Below the pieces are notes generated by a model. The model saw nothing but the letters and a program-made list of their open reading frames with translations. It made no database searches and was not told where the DNA came from. Positions 1 through 7,513 of a stretch of DNA of 12,728 nucleotides are shown in pieces. The stretch is from contig JAKEEJ010000118.1 in assembly GCA_022616655.1 (NCBI GenBank), positions 1 to 12,728 on the forward strand, written 5' to 3'. Origin of the DNA: Nevskiales bacterium. GTDB taxonomy: Bacteria; Pseudomonadota; Gammaproteobacteria; Nevskiales; Nevskiaceae. Position numbers and translations under genes: made by a program. Each line of letters opens with the position of its first letter. Positions within the stretch are counted from its first letter, which is position 1.

Positions 1-145
1 GCAGGCCCAACACGACAAAAGCCGTGATGAAAAGCAGGAGGAAGGTCCAGGTCCGGGGCACGGTCCGGCTGATATCCAGTGGGTGCCCGTGATCGGCATG
101 CCCGGGACCGGGCGGTGCCGGCTCGTTCTTCAATTCCGGATTCAT
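1..145 (-). CDS. HlyD-family type I secretion membrane fusion protein (N-terminus only)
   Basis: The ATG at 145-143 overlaps the TGA of the ABC transporter gene in an ATGA junction. The reading frame stays open to the window edge, giving 48 visible codons. The N-terminus begins MNPELKNEPAPPGPGHADHG, a Pro/His-rich cytoplasmic tail. From about residue 31 a hydrophobic segment follows (RTWTFLLLFITAFVVLGL), which reads as the single inner-membrane anchor of a periplasmic adaptor. No adaptor-specific domain (biotinyl-lipoyl or HlyD hairpin) is visible yet. The assignment therefore rests on this topology plus position: tolC-like, ABC transporter, then adaptor is the usual order in Lap-type T1SS operons. 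In such systems the adaptor bridges the ABC transporter and the outer-membrane channel across the periplasm. A different small membrane protein is possible but less likely. Confidence 0.8.
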   Translation of the reverse strand, partial: MNPELKNEPAPPGPGHADHGHPLDISRTVPRTWTFLLLFITAFVVLGL

Positions 146-2274
146 GGAATCGTCTTGTCCGAGCCGGCCATCATGGCCAGCACCCGTTCTTTGGGCCCAT
201 CGGCGATGATGCGTCCATCGTCCAGGAGAATCAGCCGCTCGACCAGCTCCAGCAGCGGGGCCTTGTGTGTAATGAGCATCAAGGTTCTGCCGACGGCGCG
301 CGCGCGCAGGGACTCGATGACATGCCGCTCCGCCGAGGAATCCAGTGCGGTCGTCGGCTCATCAAGCAACAACAGCGGTGCCGGAGCAAGCAGGGCCCGC
401 CCCAGCATGAGGGACTGGCGCTGGCCGCCGGACAGTCCCTCGCCATGTTCGCCCAGGACCAGGTCGTAACCGTTGGGATACCGCCGCATGAAGTGGTCGG
501 TACCGGAGGCCTGTGCCGCTTCCAGGATCTGGGCGTCCGTCGCCTCCGGGTGTCCCAGGGAAAGGTTGTAACGCACGCTGCCATAGAACAGCGTGGGTTC
601 CTGCGGCACAAAGGCAATGTTCCGCCGCAGTTCTGCCGGATCAATCTGAGGCAACACCACACCGTCCAGGGTGATGTGGCCTTCGCCCGGGGCATATAAA
701 CCCAGCATCAGCCGGGCCACGGTGCTTTTGCCGGAACCCATCCGACCGATGATGCCGACGTGTTCGCCGGCCTGAATCCGGAAGTTGAGGCCTTTCAACA
801 CCTGCCGGGTTTCACCCGGATATTGAAAAGATACCCGCTCGAACTGGACGGCGCCCTGCAGTGAAGAACGGCTCAGGAAACGCCGTCCCGGCGGGCGCTC
901 CACGGGCTGTCGCATCAATCCATTGAGAGAAGCCAATGCGGCTTGGGCGCGTCCCAGGCGGGTCAATAATTGCGCGGCGCCTCCCATCGGCGCCAGCGAA
1001 CGGGTCGCAAAAATTGCACAGGCGATCAATCCTCCCATGGAAAGATCGCCGGCAACGACACGGTAGACCCCCATCAGAATGGCGGCTGTGTACACCAGGT
1101 TTTGTATGAGCTGGGTGATCGTCACGGCCAACAGGCTGTACGTGCGTACATTCACAGCCGCACGCGCCGTGCGCGCCACGAACCGCTCCCAGCGGCCCAG
1201 TACGGTCCCCTGGGCACCCGCGGATTTGATGGCCTCCAGTGCACCAATTGCTTCTACCGCCAACGCCTGCTTCTGGGCCGCTCCAATCTGTGCCTTTACC
1301 ACGGCGCGGCGGAGCGGCCGCTCGATGAGATAGGCAACAATCAGAATCAGCGGAATGGCGAAAATGGGCAGCAGCGCCAGGGACCCGCCGATGACGGCCA
1401 GCAGAATGATAAAAATAAGGGCGAACGGAAGATCCACAAGCGCCAGAATGGAGGACGAGGTAAAAAAATCCCGCAGCTGTTCAAATTCCATCAGCTGACT
1501 GGAAAAACCGCCGGCCGACCGCGGACGTGCCGCCATCTGGATATCAAGCACCTGCCGCATCAGTGCGCTGGACAACAGGGCATCGCAACGCTGGCCCGCC
1601 AGATCAACGAAATATCCCCGCAGGCTGCGGATCAGAAAATCAAACACCAGGATCATCACAATGCCGAGCGTCAGCACCCATAACGTTTCAACCGCCGCGT
1701 TGGGGATCACCCGGTCGTAAACATTCATCACAAACAGCGGCATCGCAACGGAAAAAAGATTGATCAGGAGCGCCGCCAGCAAAACCTGCGCATAGATGCC
1801 CCGGAACTGCCAGAGGGTGCCCCAGAACCAGTGTCGCGTCGAGCCTGCGACCCAGCGCGTGACACGCGCTTCAAACGGCTCGACACGCCACACCAGCGCT
1901 GCCATGCCGGTGTAGTCCCGGGCTAAATCGGCTTCGGGAACGGTTTCGACACGACCGGTGTCGGGACAGTAAACGCGCGCCGTACCGTGTTTGTGGTCGC
2001 AGGACAGCACCGCACGGGCACGGTTGTCCGTCTGGAAAAGAATGGCCGGCAGCGCCAGTCGCGACAAGGCATTGCGTGCGGGAGAGACCAGTACGGCCTG
2101 CAACCCTGCGCGCGCCGCCGCTTCCGGCAGGTGCCGGGACGACATCCGGCCCTCGGTCAAAGGCAATCCGGCCAGTACCGCGGCCGGCGTCATGGGATGT
2201 CCGGCGCGCGCCGCCAGGTACAGCAGGCATCCCAGCAGGGGGTCGGATGAGCGGCGCGATTCAGACGTATCCAT
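142..2274 (-). CDS. Type I secretion ABC transporter/permease, LapB/LssB-like, with degenerate C39 domain
   Basis: This 710-residue protein has the full layout of a T1SS inner-membrane exporter. Residues about 10-130 form a C39-peptidase-like domain. It lacks the catalytic Cys in its CGxxC-type context and the matching His, so it is probably a non-proteolytic substrate-docking domain, as in LapB and HlyB. Residues about 155-440 form the transmembrane domain with hydrophobic helices. Residues about 475-700 form the ATPase: Walker A GRMGSGKST (510-518), Q-loop VPQEP (556-560), signature LSGGQ (614-618), Walker B LLLLDEP (634-640) and H-loop His670. It would use ATP to drive unfolded RTX substrates through the adaptor and TolC-like channel. 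It starts 24 bp after the tolC-like stop without a clear Shine-Dalgarno sequence, and ends in an ATGA overlap with the adaptor gene. The likely cargo is the giant protein at 10173-12728. A peptide or bacteriocin exporter is unlikely because the C39 catalytic residues are missing. Confidence 0.94.
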   Translation of the reverse strand: MDTSESRRSSDPLLGCLLYLAARAGHPMTPAAVLAGLPLTEGRMSSRHLPEAAARAGLQAVLVSPARNALSRLALPAILFQTDNRARAVLSCDHKHGTARVYCPDTGRVETVPEADLARDYTGMAALVWRVEPFEARVTRWVAGSTRHWFWGTLWQFRGIYAQVLLAALLINLFSVAMPLFVMNVYDRVIPNAAVETLWVLTLGIVMILVFDFLIRSLRGYFVDLAGQRCDALLSSALMRQVLDIQMAARPRSAGGFSSQLMEFEQLRDFFTSSSILALVDLPFALIFIILLAVIGGSLALLPIFAIPLILIVAYLIERPLRRAVVKAQIGAAQKQALAVEAIGALEAIKSAGAQGTVLGRWERFVARTARAAVNVRTYSLLAVTITQLIQNLVYTAAILMGVYRVVAGDLSMGGLIACAIFATRSLAPMGGAAQLLTRLGRAQAALASLNGLMRQPVERPPGRRFLSRSSLQGAVQFERVSFQYPGETRQVLKGLNFRIQAGEHVGIIGRMGSGKSTVARLMLGLYAPGEGHITLDGVVLPQIDPAELRRNIAFVPQEPTLFYGSVRYNLSLGHPEATDAQILEAAQASGTDHFMRRYPNGYDLVLGEHGEGLSGGQRQSLMLGRALLAPAPLLLLDEPTTALDSSAERHVIESLRARAVGRTLMLITHKAPLLELVERLILLDDGRIIADGPKERVLAMMAGSDKTIP

Positions 2275-2298
2275 GGGCCGGTCTAAGAACGGCGTCGA

Positions 2299-3675
2299 TT
2301 AGTGGACGCGCCTGGATTCGAATGCCGCCTCTGAAAACGTTTCGTCAAGTCCGCCAAGAACCGCCAGCAGCGTCATTTCACCGGCATTAACCTCGTATTG
2401 AGCCTTGATGAATCCGGTGTGTGCAGAGGTGGCCTCGTTCTCGCTATCGAGCAGATCCAGCAGACTGCGCAGCCGTATCTCGACCTGTTTTCGGTACACA
2501 TCACGAACCTCATTGGCCGATTTAAAATAAACCGCAAGCTCCGCGGCCCGACCGCGTGCCAGCTGCAACCGCGTCCACGCAACGGTCACATCCTCCGTAA
2601 TGCGCTGACGTGCAAGTTCCAGGGTCTGGTGGACCTGCTCAACCCGATCCCGGGCCGCGGCCAGGCGAGCCCGGTCGGCACCGCCATTGAACAGATTCGC
2701 GCTCAACACCAGCATTCCGCGCGTGCTCTCTTCATCGCGAAAACCGGGCTGGATACCATCCAGATCGTCGCGATCGTCGTACCCCAGTTCAAGATTCAAC
2801 TGTGGCCAGTAGGCATTCCGTGCAACCTGCACGGCACGCTCGGCCGCCTTCAGATCAGCCTCCAGCGCGGCAAGGCTGGCATTCGAAGCGGGATCCACTG
2901 CCGCGCTCAGCGCCGCCGGGAGGTCTCGGGGCAGATTGACCATGAGGGACAGGTCGGCCAGATCATCCGGTAACCGGCCCACCATGCGCACGTAGCGTGC
3001 CACGGCTTCCGACTCGGCGCTGGTGCGCGAATGCGCCTCGCTCCGGGCCAGCGCAAGCCGGCCGGCCACCAGTTGAACGTCCGGTCTGCTCCCTGCGCCC
3101 GAACGCACCAACCGGTCCACAAGTTTGAGCGTCTCCTCGTGGGTCTGTACGTTGGCATCCGCCAGGCAGGTCAGGTCGCGCGCGCGCAATACCCCGATGT
3201 AGGCCAGGGCCGTGTCCAACGCCACCGAATCACGGGCCTCGCCAAACCGCGCCTGCGCGGCCTCCACTTCGTCCCGCCGCTGGGCAGCAAGAGAGGACGT
3301 CGTCCACAGCGACGACAACGGTTGCGTCAGTGTCACGCCGGTCTGCCGCCGGTCCACGGGTCCGGTAATGGGATGCGCCACGTTCTCTACCCAGTCCCGT
3401 CCATAGGCATAACGGGCGTCCAGCGTCGGCCAATACTTTGCCTCGGCTTCCAGTTTCTGTTGCTCCGTCTCGCGTACACGCGCCTGCGCTCCCAGCAATT
3501 CGGGATGGCGGGTCAGCGCCTCCTGTATGGCCTGAGCCAGCGTCGTGCCCTGACCGCTGACGGTGCCATTCTTGGCGGCAAGCAATGACTGCCCGGACTT
3601 TCCCTGGGCGTGAACCTGAGTGGATAACACCAGCGCCACTCCAAGAAATGCACTGCCTGCAGAATGGCACTTCAA
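2299..3675 (-). CDS. TolC-family outer-membrane channel of a type I secretion system
   Basis: I place the start at TTG 3675-3673 because a strong Shine-Dalgarno (GAGGAGAG, 3688-3681) lies 7 bases upstream. It also gives a clean signal peptide: MKCHSAGSAFLGVALVLSTQ, then VHA, with cleavage before QGKSG. The frame extends upstream to another TTG at 3690, but that codon overlaps the Shine-Dalgarno itself. The mature protein has the duplicated outer-membrane efflux layout: one half from about residue 45 to 235 (TLAQAIQEALTRHPELLGA) and a second from about 265 to 440 (AERAVQVARNAYWPQLNLEL). The segment LRSLLDLLDSENEAT is typical of T1SS TolC proteins. It would trimerise into the outer-membrane exit duct for the ABC transporter encoded 24 bp downstream. 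The 39-bp gap before it is the largest inside the co-directional run. I see no convincing promoter there. Confidence 0.92.
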   Translation of the reverse strand: MKCHSAGSAFLGVALVLSTQVHAQGKSGQSLLAAKNGTVSGQGTTLAQAIQEALTRHPELLGAQARVRETEQQKLEAEAKYWPTLDARYAYGRDWVENVAHPITGPVDRRQTGVTLTQPLSSLWTTSSLAAQRRDEVEAAQARFGEARDSVALDTALAYIGVLRARDLTCLADANVQTHEETLKLVDRLVRSGAGSRPDVQLVAGRLALARSEAHSRTSAESEAVARYVRMVGRLPDDLADLSLMVNLPRDLPAALSAAVDPASNASLAALEADLKAAERAVQVARNAYWPQLNLELGYDDRDDLDGIQPGFRDEESTRGMLVLSANLFNGGADRARLAAARDRVEQVHQTLELARQRITEDVTVAWTRLQLARGRAAELAVYFKSANEVRDVYRKQVEIRLRSLLDLLDSENEATSAHTGFIKAQYEVNAGEMTLLAVLGGLDETFSEAAFESRRVH

Positions 3676-3680
3676 GAAAT

Positions 3681-3688
3681 CTCTCCTC
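3681..3688 (-). promoter_or_regulatory. Strong Shine-Dalgarno that sets the TTG start of the tolC-like gene
   Basis: On the minus strand the bases read GAGGAGAG, then ATTTC, then TTG. The AGGAG core ends 7 bases before the TTG at 3675. This is the best ribosome binding site in the window. It favours the 458-residue form with a compact signal peptide over the 463-residue form starting at TTG 3690. Confidence 0.75.
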
Positions 3689-3714
3689 AATTTTGTCTGT
3701 AATCCGGCATTGTG

Positions 3715-4839
3715 TCAGTGAGAAACCTGTCCAGAAACATCCAGGCTCTTCAAATCGCCCACCAGCAGAGTCCGTCGGATCTCGTCGGTTTTGAATCCAA
3801 TCGCTCCGGGCTTTTGTACCCCGCGTAATACTACTACGTCATAAAGCTCTTCTACGATTCCCTCCAGTCCGAGCGAGTGAGCCGTAGCCCCTGTCTCGAG
3901 GTGAATCACTTCAAGCCCGCAGCGGGCCGTCATTTTCTTCTGTTTCAGCTGTTCATCAAGCACCAGGCCCCGGAAGGTTCGGCTTTTACGTGGCTTGGAC
4001 AGTCCCACGATCGCATAGTCACCCGCAAAAGTCAGGCCACGCGCATAACCCGGGCAGAAGGCGACGGCCTGAAACCGCCGGGTCTTAAAATCCACGTAAC
4101 CCAAGGTGCCGTGTCCGGAGTTCAGCAGCCACAGGCGGTTCTTGTACCAGCGCGGGCTATGGGGCATGGAAAGGCCTTCGCAGACTACTTTTCCGCTTGG
4201 CACTTCCATGACAATCCCGCCATCGCCTCGGCGTTCCCGCCAGCCCTCCCGCACGTCGCTTTGGCTCACGGCCGTGACATAGCGCGGCAGACCGTCCTTC
4301 ATCGCCACACCGTTCAGATGGCAGCGATCCTCCGGCGCCAGGCGGGTGATGAAAGGCGGTTTCCACAGGGGCACAAAACTCACTTCCGGACTGACCGTGG
4401 CCAGACACGAAAACAGGGTGTTGACGAAAATCGGACGGCCTTTGGCGTCAATGGCGATGTCGTGCACGTCCACGTCGCCGGTCACCCACGACGCCATGGG
4501 CACGTAAACCTTGTCATAGCCGTTCGCCGTCTTGCCGTTCGGCACCACGTTGTTGAAGCGCCAGAGCTGATACAACGTGTTCAGATAAAGGCTGTCCCCG
4601 TGGGCACAAAGCCCCATGCAATGTTCCAGTGTGCGTTCAAAAATAGAAAGGTGACCGTCAGGCCGCTGGCCGATCAGAAACAGCTTCCCGGTCTGGTAGG
4701 TCGTGAAGGCCAGACTGATCTTCTGTTCGGCCTGCCAAACCAGCCAGTTTCGGCTCTCAGCGACCTTCAGTTTTTCCGGAGGCGGCTTCTGAGCGCCGGA
4801 CTTCCCGGCTTTATCACGGGATCTCGTGGTCGTCTTCAC
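3715..4839 (-). CDS. TIGR03032-family protein of unknown function, in the T1SS operon
   Basis: This 374-residue protein starts at GTG 4839-4837 in a GTGA overlap with the diguanylate cyclase stop, so the two are probably translationally coupled. No Shine-Dalgarno is visible and no ATG start is available. There is no signal peptide or membrane segment, so it is probably cytoplasmic; the N-terminus (about residues 1-27) is Lys/Arg/Pro-rich. I recognise the TIGR03032 pattern from its conserved blocks: TTYQTGKLFLIG (46-57), GDVDVHDIA (121-129), EDRCHLNGVA (170-179), GLSMPHSPRWY (222-232), LLNSGHGTLGYVD (238-250), RGLTFAGDYAIVGLSKPR (267-284) and EGIVEELYDVVVL (326-338). Repeated short beta-strand-like units such as RLWLLNSG and YAIVGLSK suggest a beta-propeller-like fold (inference). 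The family has no established biochemical role that I know of. Its place between a c-di-GMP enzyme and secretion genes suggests an accessory role in making, modifying or exporting the large substrate. Confidence 0.85.
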   Translation of the reverse strand: MKTTTRSRDKAGKSGAQKPPPEKLKVAESRNWLVWQAEQKISLAFTTYQTGKLFLIGQRPDGHLSIFERTLEHCMGLCAHGDSLYLNTLYQLWRFNNVVPNGKTANGYDKVYVPMASWVTGDVDVHDIAIDAKGRPIFVNTLFSCLATVSPEVSFVPLWKPPFITRLAPEDRCHLNGVAMKDGLPRYVTAVSQSDVREGWRERRGDGGIVMEVPSGKVVCEGLSMPHSPRWYKNRLWLLNSGHGTLGYVDFKTRRFQAVAFCPGYARGLTFAGDYAIVGLSKPRKSRTFRGLVLDEQLKQKKMTARCGLEVIHLETGATAHSLGLEGIVEELYDVVVLRGVQKPGAIGFKTDEIRRTLLVGDLKSLDVSGQVSH

Positions 4840-6032
4840 GTTAGACCCGGAACCGACACACCCGGCAGGGCGTTCAATATCTTTGCCACCGCGATATTGC
4901 GTCCACTGCCCTTGGCCGTGTAGAGCGCCTCGTCGGCCAACTTGAACAGGCCCAGCAGGGACTCGTTCCCGCTGGGGATAAAGGAAATCGCGCCAACACT
5001 GGCGGTAACCCGACCGTGCGGCGAGCGCTCGTGAGGAATATCGAGATCGGCCACGCGCTCCACGATTCCGTGTGCCAGTCGTTCCAGGGCCCCCGGCTCG
5101 ACGTCAAACCAGAGGCCTACGAATTCCTCGCCACCATAACGCGCAAACAAATCCAGCGGACGCCGGAACTCATTTTGCAGGACCTGCGCCACGCGACGCA
5201 GGGTCGCGTCGCCTTCCAGATGGCCGTACTGGTCGTTATAGGGTTTGAAGTAGTCCAGATCCAGCAACAGCAGACCCAACTGCCGCCGGTCCCGTCCCGC
5301 CTGCTTCAGAATCCGGTCAAAATGGGCGAGAAAAGCCGTGCGGTTGTACAAACCGGTCATGCCATCCCGACTGGCCCATTCCCGGAGCAGGCGCCGACGA
5401 AGGAAATTGTCACGCTCCACCAGCTCCAGTCCGTACAGAGCGACGGCTCCCAGAAGGTTCAGCAAACCGATAAAGAACAGCTCATAAAACCAGTCCCTGC
5501 CGACCAGACCGCCCAGCCATCCGCCGAGCAGGTAGGTGGCAAAGATGAACTGTGCCGCCAGGAACGCCTGCCGGAACACAAGGCTACTGAAAACATAAGC
5601 GTGGATCGTAATGAAAATCAATCCTTCGTAGTGACGGTCAATTCCGAAGCGCTGGGCCACGACTTCGATGGCGGTCACACCCATTGCAAAGATCATGTAA
5701 CTGACAAACACACAGGCTGGCAGGTAACGCCGCAGCGGCGCGTAGTAACTCACGGCAACGGTTGCGAGCATCGTGACGATAATGAGACTCCGGAATACGA
5801 ACCCAAAGATGGCCGCCGGCCCCGTCTCGGTAAGCGCACGGATCAGAAGGAATATCAGGTAGAGACCGACGGCGACCAGAAATCCGGCGCGCATGCGCGG
5901 CAGATTGCGTTCGGTATAGTCGGGCCGGAACTCGGATTCCAGCATGGGCGTAAACCGCAGGAAGCGGAACCCCCGTTCCAGCTGCACGGCGTACGGCGAG
6001 TCCGGAACGGAAACGCCTTCGGGTAGTTGCAT
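4836..6032 (-). CDS. Membrane-anchored diguanylate cyclase (GGDEF protein)
   Basis: The ATG at 6032-6030 gives a 398-residue protein starting MQLPEGVSVPDSPYAVQLER, 11 bp after the rluB stop. The frame stays open to an ATG at 6200, but that start would overlap rluB by about 150 bp and add a low-complexity Arg/Gly/Ala segment, so I reject it; GTG 6038 is also possible. Residues about 49-204 contain five or six hydrophobic helices with no recognised sensor domain. A short linker (VERDNFLRRRLLREWA) leads to the GGDEF domain at about 219-385: DGMTGLYNR (223-231), LDLDYFKPYND (257-267) and the active-site motif GGEEF (300-304). RPLD (291-294) sits exactly five residues before GGEEF, matching the product-inhibition I-site. 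The enzyme should convert two GTP to c-di-GMP under feedback control. No EAL domain is present. The stop overlaps the GTG of the TIGR03032 gene. What its membrane part senses is unknown. Confidence 0.93.
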   Translation of the reverse strand: MQLPEGVSVPDSPYAVQLERGFRFLRFTPMLESEFRPDYTERNLPRMRAGFLVAVGLYLIFLLIRALTETGPAAIFGFVFRSLIIVTMLATVAVSYYAPLRRYLPACVFVSYMIFAMGVTAIEVVAQRFGIDRHYEGLIFITIHAYVFSSLVFRQAFLAAQFIFATYLLGGWLGGLVGRDWFYELFFIGLLNLLGAVALYGLELVERDNFLRRRLLREWASRDGMTGLYNRTAFLAHFDRILKQAGRDRRQLGLLLLDLDYFKPYNDQYGHLEGDATLRRVAQVLQNEFRRPLDLFARYGGEEFVGLWFDVEPGALERLAHGIVERVADLDIPHERSPHGRVTASVGAISFIPSGNESLLGLFKLADEALYTAKGSGRNIAVAKILNALPGVSVPGLT

Positions 6033-6043
6033 GGTCACGCTGC

Positions 6044-6859
6044 TCAAGTGACCGCCGTCAGGTTCACGGCCCCGCACAATTGCTGCAATTCGTGCGGCTC
6101 CAGCTCGCGATGGCCACTGGCCTTGATTCCGCGACCCAGCTCGATGGGCCCGAATCGTACGCGAATCAGCCGGCTGACCTGACAGCGCTGTGATTCCCAT
6201 AGTTTGCGTACCAGACGGTGGCGGCCTTGTTTCACAATCACCTGGAACCAGTGGTTGGCGCTGACGGCGCCGGTCTCATCCGGAGGCAGGACTGTAGCAC
6301 ACCATACTTTTTCGAAACGCGCCGTACCGTCCTCCAGAGGCACCCCTTTCTGGAGACGTTCCAGCATGCAATCGTCCACCCTGCCCCGCACGCGGACGGC
6401 ATATTCCCGTTCGATTTCAAAGCTCGGATGCATCAGGCGTCGGGCCAGTTCACCTGAATTGGTCAACAACAGCAGGCCCGAGGTATTGATGTCCAGCCGT
6501 CCGACCGCAATCCAGCGCCCCGTGTCGAGTTTGGGCAGCTTGCGAAATACGGTGCGACGGCCGTCCGGGTCGGAACGCGTCACCACTTCACCTACGCGTT
6601 TCTTGTACAGCAGAACTCGCACGGTTTCGGTTTTGTCCGACAGCGTGATCCTGCGGTTATCCACGCACAAACGGTCGGAAGCGCCTATTTTCTGTCCGAT
6701 CCGTGCCGGTTGCCCATTGACCGTAATGCGGCCGGTGCGAATCCAGCCTTCGATATGCCGCCGCGAGCCCAGCCCGGCCCGGGCCAGGACTTTCTGAATG
6801 CGCTCGCCTCCGGGATGAGGTTGAAGCCGGTTCCGAGAAGATGGACGGCGTCGTGTCAA
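6044..6859 (-). CDS. rluB: 23S rRNA pseudouridine synthase, RsuA/RluB/E/F family, probably RluB
   Basis: This 271-residue protein has an N-terminal S4 RNA-binding domain (about residues 19-65; ERIQKVLARAGLGSRRHIEG). The catalytic domain contains GRLDINTSGLLLLT (120-133), with the likely nucleophile Asp123. A later RNA-contact segment reads QGRHRLVRKLWES (211-223). It isomerises a specific uridine in ribosomal RNA. Its position directly after scpA-scpB is the usual neighbourhood of rluB and is the main reason for preferring RluB over RsuA, RluE or RluF. The start is TTG 6859-6857 in a TTGA overlap with the scpB stop. A weak GGTGGA Shine-Dalgarno lies a few bases upstream, and no nearby ATG or GTG is in frame. 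The first 18 residues are basic and poorly conserved, so the true start is slightly uncertain. Confidence 0.9.
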   Translation of the reverse strand: MTRRRPSSRNRLQPHPGGERIQKVLARAGLGSRRHIEGWIRTGRITVNGQPARIGQKIGASDRLCVDNRRITLSDKTETVRVLLYKKRVGEVVTRSDPDGRRTVFRKLPKLDTGRWIAVGRLDINTSGLLLLTNSGELARRLMHPSFEIEREYAVRVRGRVDDCMLERLQKGVPLEDGTARFEKVWCATVLPPDETGAVSANHWFQVIVKQGRHRLVRKLWESQRCQVSRLIRVRFGPIELGRGIKASGHRELEPHELQQLCGAVNLTAVT

Positions 6860-7512
6860 TGCAGTGTTTCCACCAAAGCAGGGGGAACGTCTGGCTCGAC
6901 GGAGTCTCCCGGAGACGCGGATTCGGCATCCGATACTGGCGGGGCATTGGCACCCAGACGCAGCAAAGCAGCCTCCAGTTGCTGTGGATCTTTGATCTCG
7001 GGCAACGAGGGCAGTTCGTCCAGCGATTTGAGATTGAAGTCGTCGAGGAACTGTGGCGTGGTACCGAGCAGTGCCGGTCGTCCCGGGACTTCCTTGACAC
7101 CCACTTCACGAATCCAGCCACGATCCAGCAATGTCTTGACAATGGCCGGCGACAACGACACCCCGCGAATGTCTTCAATCTCGCCGCGTGTGATCGGTTG
7201 CCGGTAACACACCAGCGCGAGCGTTTCGAGCAGCGCGCGTGAGAACCGTGGCGGTTTCTCCTGCCACAGTTTGCCCACCCACCCGGCATATTCAGCCCGC
7301 ACCTGCAAACGGAATCCGCTCGCCACCTCGCGCAGTTCAATCGCACGACCCTGCACCTGCTGGCCTAGAAGTTCCAGGGCGGCACGTACGTCCTTCTTGG
7401 TCACACCACCCTCGGCCATGAACAACCGGAACAGCTGCTCCACCGACAGCGGCTGATCGGCGGCCAGCAGCAGCGCCTCCAGTATCGGAACCAGGCGATT
7501 TACAGTATCCAT
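6856..7512 (-). CDS. scpB: Segregation and condensation protein B
   Basis: This 218-residue protein matches ScpB, the winged-helix kleisin-interacting subunit of the SMC-ScpAB condensin that helps organise and segregate the chromosome. The first winged helix opens with LEALLLAADQPLSVEQLF (11-28). The second carries the family signature RALLETLALVCYRQPITRG (92-110), followed by DIRGVSLSPAIVKTLLDRGW (114-133) and GRPALLGTTPQFLDDF (144-159). The C-terminal tail after about residue 185 is acidic and Pro/Ser-rich, as is common in ScpB. The ATG lies one base after the scpA stop; an AGGAGA element about 13 bases upstream, inside the end of scpA, is a somewhat distant Shine-Dalgarno. The stop is shared with the TTG start of rluB. 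Confidence 0.95.
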   Translation of the reverse strand: MDTVNRLVPILEALLLAADQPLSVEQLFRLFMAEGGVTKKDVRAALELLGQQVQGRAIELREVASGFRLQVRAEYAGWVGKLWQEKPPRFSRALLETLALVCYRQPITRGEIEDIRGVSLSPAIVKTLLDRGWIREVGVKEVPGRPALLGTTPQFLDDFNLKSLDELPSLPEIKDPQQLEAALLRLGANAPPVSDAESASPGDSVEPDVPPALVETLH

Positions 7513-7513
7513 T

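Noticed and set aside
295..305. Alternating CGCGCGCG tract, also present near 3178
   Set aside because: Both tracts fall inside well-conserved coding sequence and are explained by Arg/Ala codons in GC-rich DNA.
3676..3690. TTG at 3690 as start of the tolC-like gene
   Set aside because: It overlaps the GAGGAGAG element, which is ideally spaced for the TTG at 3675 instead; the shorter form has a better signal peptide.
3676..3714. Possible internal promoter before the tolC-like gene
   Set aside because: No paired -35 and -10 elements with proper spacing could be found in the 39-bp gap.
3877..4923. Long plus-strand open frame of 348 codons
   Set aside because: It lies opposite the TIGR03032 gene, which has clear family blocks. 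The predicted product is His/Gln/Arg-rich with no recognisable domain, a typical GC-rich antisense shadow.
5016..6026. Long plus-strand open frame of 336 codons
   Set aside because: It is antisense to the GGDEF protein, whose motifs are intact; the translation is Gln/His-rich and shows no motif.
6033..6200. Upstream extension of the diguanylate cyclase to an ATG at 6200
   Set aside because: The extra 56 residues overlap the C-terminal part of rluB and are low-complexity Arg/Gly/Ala-rich. The ATG at 6032 gives a normal start just after the rluB stop.
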